DNA from: Paulinella micropora
Taxonomy: Eukaryota; Cercozoa; Imbricatea; Euglyphida
Assembly (NCBI GenBank): GCA_009731375.1
Contig: BJOX01000312.1
Span: forward strand, 275,417-339,416
DNA length: 64,000 nucleotides
Direction of reading: 5' to 3'
The notes under the pieces are model-generated. The model worked only from the letters and a program-made list of their open reading frames with translations, had not been told where the DNA came from and made no database searches. Shown here piece after piece: positions 61,743 to 64,000 of this stretch; within the stretch, counting starts at the first letter, position 1, and the number at the start of each line of letters is the position of its first letter. A program made the translations under genes and the position numbers.

Positions 61743-63699
61743 ATGGAGCCCGCTAGGAAGAAAGCCTGCACTCGATGTGCTGCGCACCTACAAGCTGGGG
61801 CACAAATTCTGCAGGAAAAAGACAAGTCTTTTGCAAAACTCGTGTCGGGCGGAGCAGGTGACTTCGAACAAGGGCTAAAAAACCTGGTGGCTGAGAGCCG
61901 AGGCCCGATCTTAGAAGATGACACCCAAGGCAGTAGCTGTCTGTGGCGGTTAGCGACGATCTTTGGCTCCACCAGACCTAGAGCTCACGTTCCGATCCTG
62001 GAGGCCAGGTACGAGGCCAAGCGCAAATTCGTGAGTGCTGTTCTGGCCAACCAACTTGTCTTTCCGGCCATGGCCAAGTACCAAAGCAAGAGCCGAATAC
62101 TCGGCGCACTACAAGGAGGGTGGAAAATTGATTGGAGGACCAAAGAAATTTATTACTGGGACCACATTTGGGCGACGGTACTTTGGCACTTGGCCAATCG
62201 TGGCCAGGAGGCTGCCTTGGCGAGCGCGCTACGAGACGGTGCGGACCCTAATCAGTACGCTGACGACGTTTCCGTTCTGCTGATTGCTTTGTCGCCCAAC
62301 GAAGTTGTCCGCACACAGACAAGGTTGGAAATAGCCAAGCATCTCTTGGACCATCCGGCGCTAAGACCCGACAACGCTTTGATGACATTTATCGATTTTT
62401 ATGCGAAGAAGAATGGGTTCTCGAAGATCACAAGCCCGCAAACAAACGACGCTGAGGGGCCTGGCAGGAATGCCCAGCTTTTGTACAATCTTCCGGCAGG
62501 AAGATCAGACAGATGTCAGGGGAGGGTTTCTCCAGAGAATCATCACCGAGGGCGTGCAATACAGCATTGTTTTGCCGTGGCTGCCGTGGCTGCTACAAAC
62601 CTTCCCAACCCTCAGGCCCCCTGCGTACGGCAGTGTTTGCGAGTGGCTAGTGGCGCCCGACGCCAAGCGGGCGGAAAAAGACGACATGCTACTAGCGCTG
62701 GCTGAATTGCGTAGCTTTAGCGAGGCCTTCCAAACACAAGACACCCAAGATCCTGCCAGAGGCTTCCTGCAGAGGATCTGCACCGGAAGACTCGTGTGCG
62801 ACGCGGTTTCGCCTGTTCTGCCGTTGCTAGTACGAACATTCCCCGGCCTCGGGCACCCTCAGTACGGCACTGTTTGCAGATTTCTAGCGGCGCCCGGCAT
62901 AAACGAAACGTAAAAAAGAGACATGCTACTAGCGCTGGCTGAATTGCGTGGCTTTAGCGAGGCCTTCCAAACCCAAGACGCCCATATGTTGGCTGGCGGC
63001 TTCCTGCAGAAAGTTATCACCGACGGTGCGACCTACAGCAAGGTTTTGTCCGTCCTGCCGTTGCTAGTACAAACCTTCCCAACCCTCAGGCCCCCTACGT
63101 ACGGCGGTGTTTGCAACTTTCTAGTGGCGGCCGGCATAAACGAAACGAAAAAGACAGGCATGCTACTGGCCCTGGCTAAATTGCATGGCTTTAGCGAGGC
63201 CTTCCCAACGCAAGACGCCCAAGATCCTGCCGGCGGCTTCCTGCAGAAAGTTCTCACCAACGGTGCGACCTACAGCGACGTGTTGCCTGTTCTGCCGTTG
63301 CTAGTACAAACCTTCCCAACCCTCAGGCCCCCTACGTACGGCACTGTTTGCAACTTTCTAGTGGCGGCCGACACCAACGAGATGGACAAAAAAGACATGC
63401 TAATAGCTCTGGCTGGCTTGAGTGGCTTTGGCCAGGCGTTCCAAACCGAAGACGCCAAAGATACCACCGGCGGCTTCCTGAACGGCGTGTACCACAGCTC
63501 CGATTCTCGAGCGGCCGTAGCGCCCATCTTGCCTGAGCTGTTCTACCTGTTGCCGGAATTAACCTTGCCTACTGATAACAGATCTCAATTTGACTTAGCT
63601 GAGGACATCTACAATGCCTTGTTGACACTTCCACTTGATTCAGTATACACAGGCCCGCTGGACCAAGCACTAACACGTGCATGTAAACCTGTGGATTGA
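61743..63699 (+). CDS. Ankyrin-like protein with 79-residue C-terminal tandem repeats; frame break and internal TAA
   Basis: ATG 61743. The N-terminal 200 residues include an ankyrin-type unit (LWHLANRGQEAALASALRDG then ADPN). The frame shifts near 62420-62460. A tandem repeat then begins, each unit of form LAELR.FSEAFQTQD...GGFLQ.(I/V)......LP.L..TFP.L..P.YG.VC.FL. Four full units and one partial occupy about 62470-63540, with a 237-base period. TAA at 62911 lies in frame where other units have Lys, Glu or Asp, and the ORF continues past it to TGA 63697. Units 3 and 4 are nearly identical, so duplication is recent. Function unknown; repeats of this kind usually form binding scaffolds. Confidence 0.65.
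62470..63540 (+). repeat. Tandem 237-base coding repeat (four full units plus part of a fifth)
   Basis: Anchors at CTGGCTGAATTGCGT (about 62698 and 62935) and GCTAAATTGCATGG (about 63173) mark a 237-base period. Conserved DNA includes ACAAACCTTCCCAACCCTCA in units 1, 3 and 4. Confidence 0.9.
62911..62913 (+). other. In-frame TAA inside the repeat array
   Basis: Context GINET-TAA-KRDMLLALA. Sister units have aaa, gaa or gac here. Best explained by a point change or error. Confidence 0.6.
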
Positions 63700-64000
63700 A
63701 AGAAAACATGCGCCCCCCACAAATATAATCGGGTGCGAAGAGAGAAAACAAAAAGCCGCCCCCGCCTTGCCCCCCCCAAAAAAAGACACAAAAAAAAGCT
63801 TAGAAGATTTCTTAGCACAAGCCCGCCCGTTTCGTACAATTCGAAGCTAAGAACGCAGCTCAACTCACTTGCACGAGCTCCAGGGGGGGGGGGAAGGAAC
63901 TCCCCAGCAACACGAAAGAGACCCCCCCCCCTCCCCCTCTCCCCCCCTTTTTTTTGTTGTAGGGCGCGAGAATGTGCGCAAGAGGAGGGGGGGGGGGGCC
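63700..64000. other. Intergenic region with homopolymer runs
   Basis: C8A8 at 63770-63786, G10 near 63885, C-runs near 63920, G10 at the right edge. No gene supported. Confidence 0.7.

Overview
The window is GC-rich, gene-dense, apparently intronless DNA interrupted by many assembly gaps (runs of N, usually next to long C or G homopolymers). It looks like a Nucleocytoviricota-type giant virus, or a giant-virus-derived segment inside a protist or algal nuclear genome. The recognisable genes fit that picture: an RPB3-like RNA polymerase subunit, a RecD-like superfamily 1 helicase, an ERCC4/MUS81-type nuclease, an XPG/FEN1/XRN-type 5' nuclease, a Ulp1/adenain-like cysteine protease, a protein-kinase-like gene, a possible SAM methyltransferase, F-box/LRR and ankyrin-like proteins, multi-pass membrane proteins, and a very large secreted modular protein with Ser/Thr/Pro linkers. 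A degraded, more AT-rich Ty1/copia retrotransposon occupies about 1-4060 and abuts the 5' part of a GC-rich gene. That favours nuclear DNA, or a virus that has captured a host element. No taxon can be named from the sequence alone.

Layout: 1-4060 copia element. 4043-11100 broken gene, gap, membrane proteins, ankyrin-like gene. 11470-12500 palindromic repeats (family A). 12698-21718 protease gene, methyltransferase-like gene, zinc-binding protein, kinase-like gene, possible RING protein. 21988-26170 RPB3-like gene and F-box/LRR gene. 26509-30763 cluster of four diverged paralogues. 31202-40688 recombinase-like gene, internally duplicated Cys/Trp protein, giant secreted protein. 41076-45167 convergent gene pair with a partial tandem copy. 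45658-51240 ERCC4 nuclease, small membrane proteins, 5' nuclease. 51672-54800 solenoid-like gene and palindrome family B. 55368-63699 helicase, unknown gene, F-box/LRR gene, ankyrin protein with 79-residue repeats.

The most striking observation is that several genes are split by an in-frame TAG with coding sequence continuing in the same frame on both sides (7896, 13058, 20109, 24475, 25868, and 2844 and 3895 in the copia element). I saw no internal in-frame TGA and only a couple of internal TAA. In the copia reverse transcriptase one TAG sits where the family has a conserved Gln. Genes that seem to end in TAG can be followed to a nearby TAA, in one case immediately adjacent. This suggests that UAG is read as an amino acid, most likely Gln, by whatever translates both the virus-like genes and the retroelement. 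Single-base frame breaks are also frequent, in both directions. They look like assembly indels or decay and complicate every gene model, so the coordinates of broken genes are given as overall spans.
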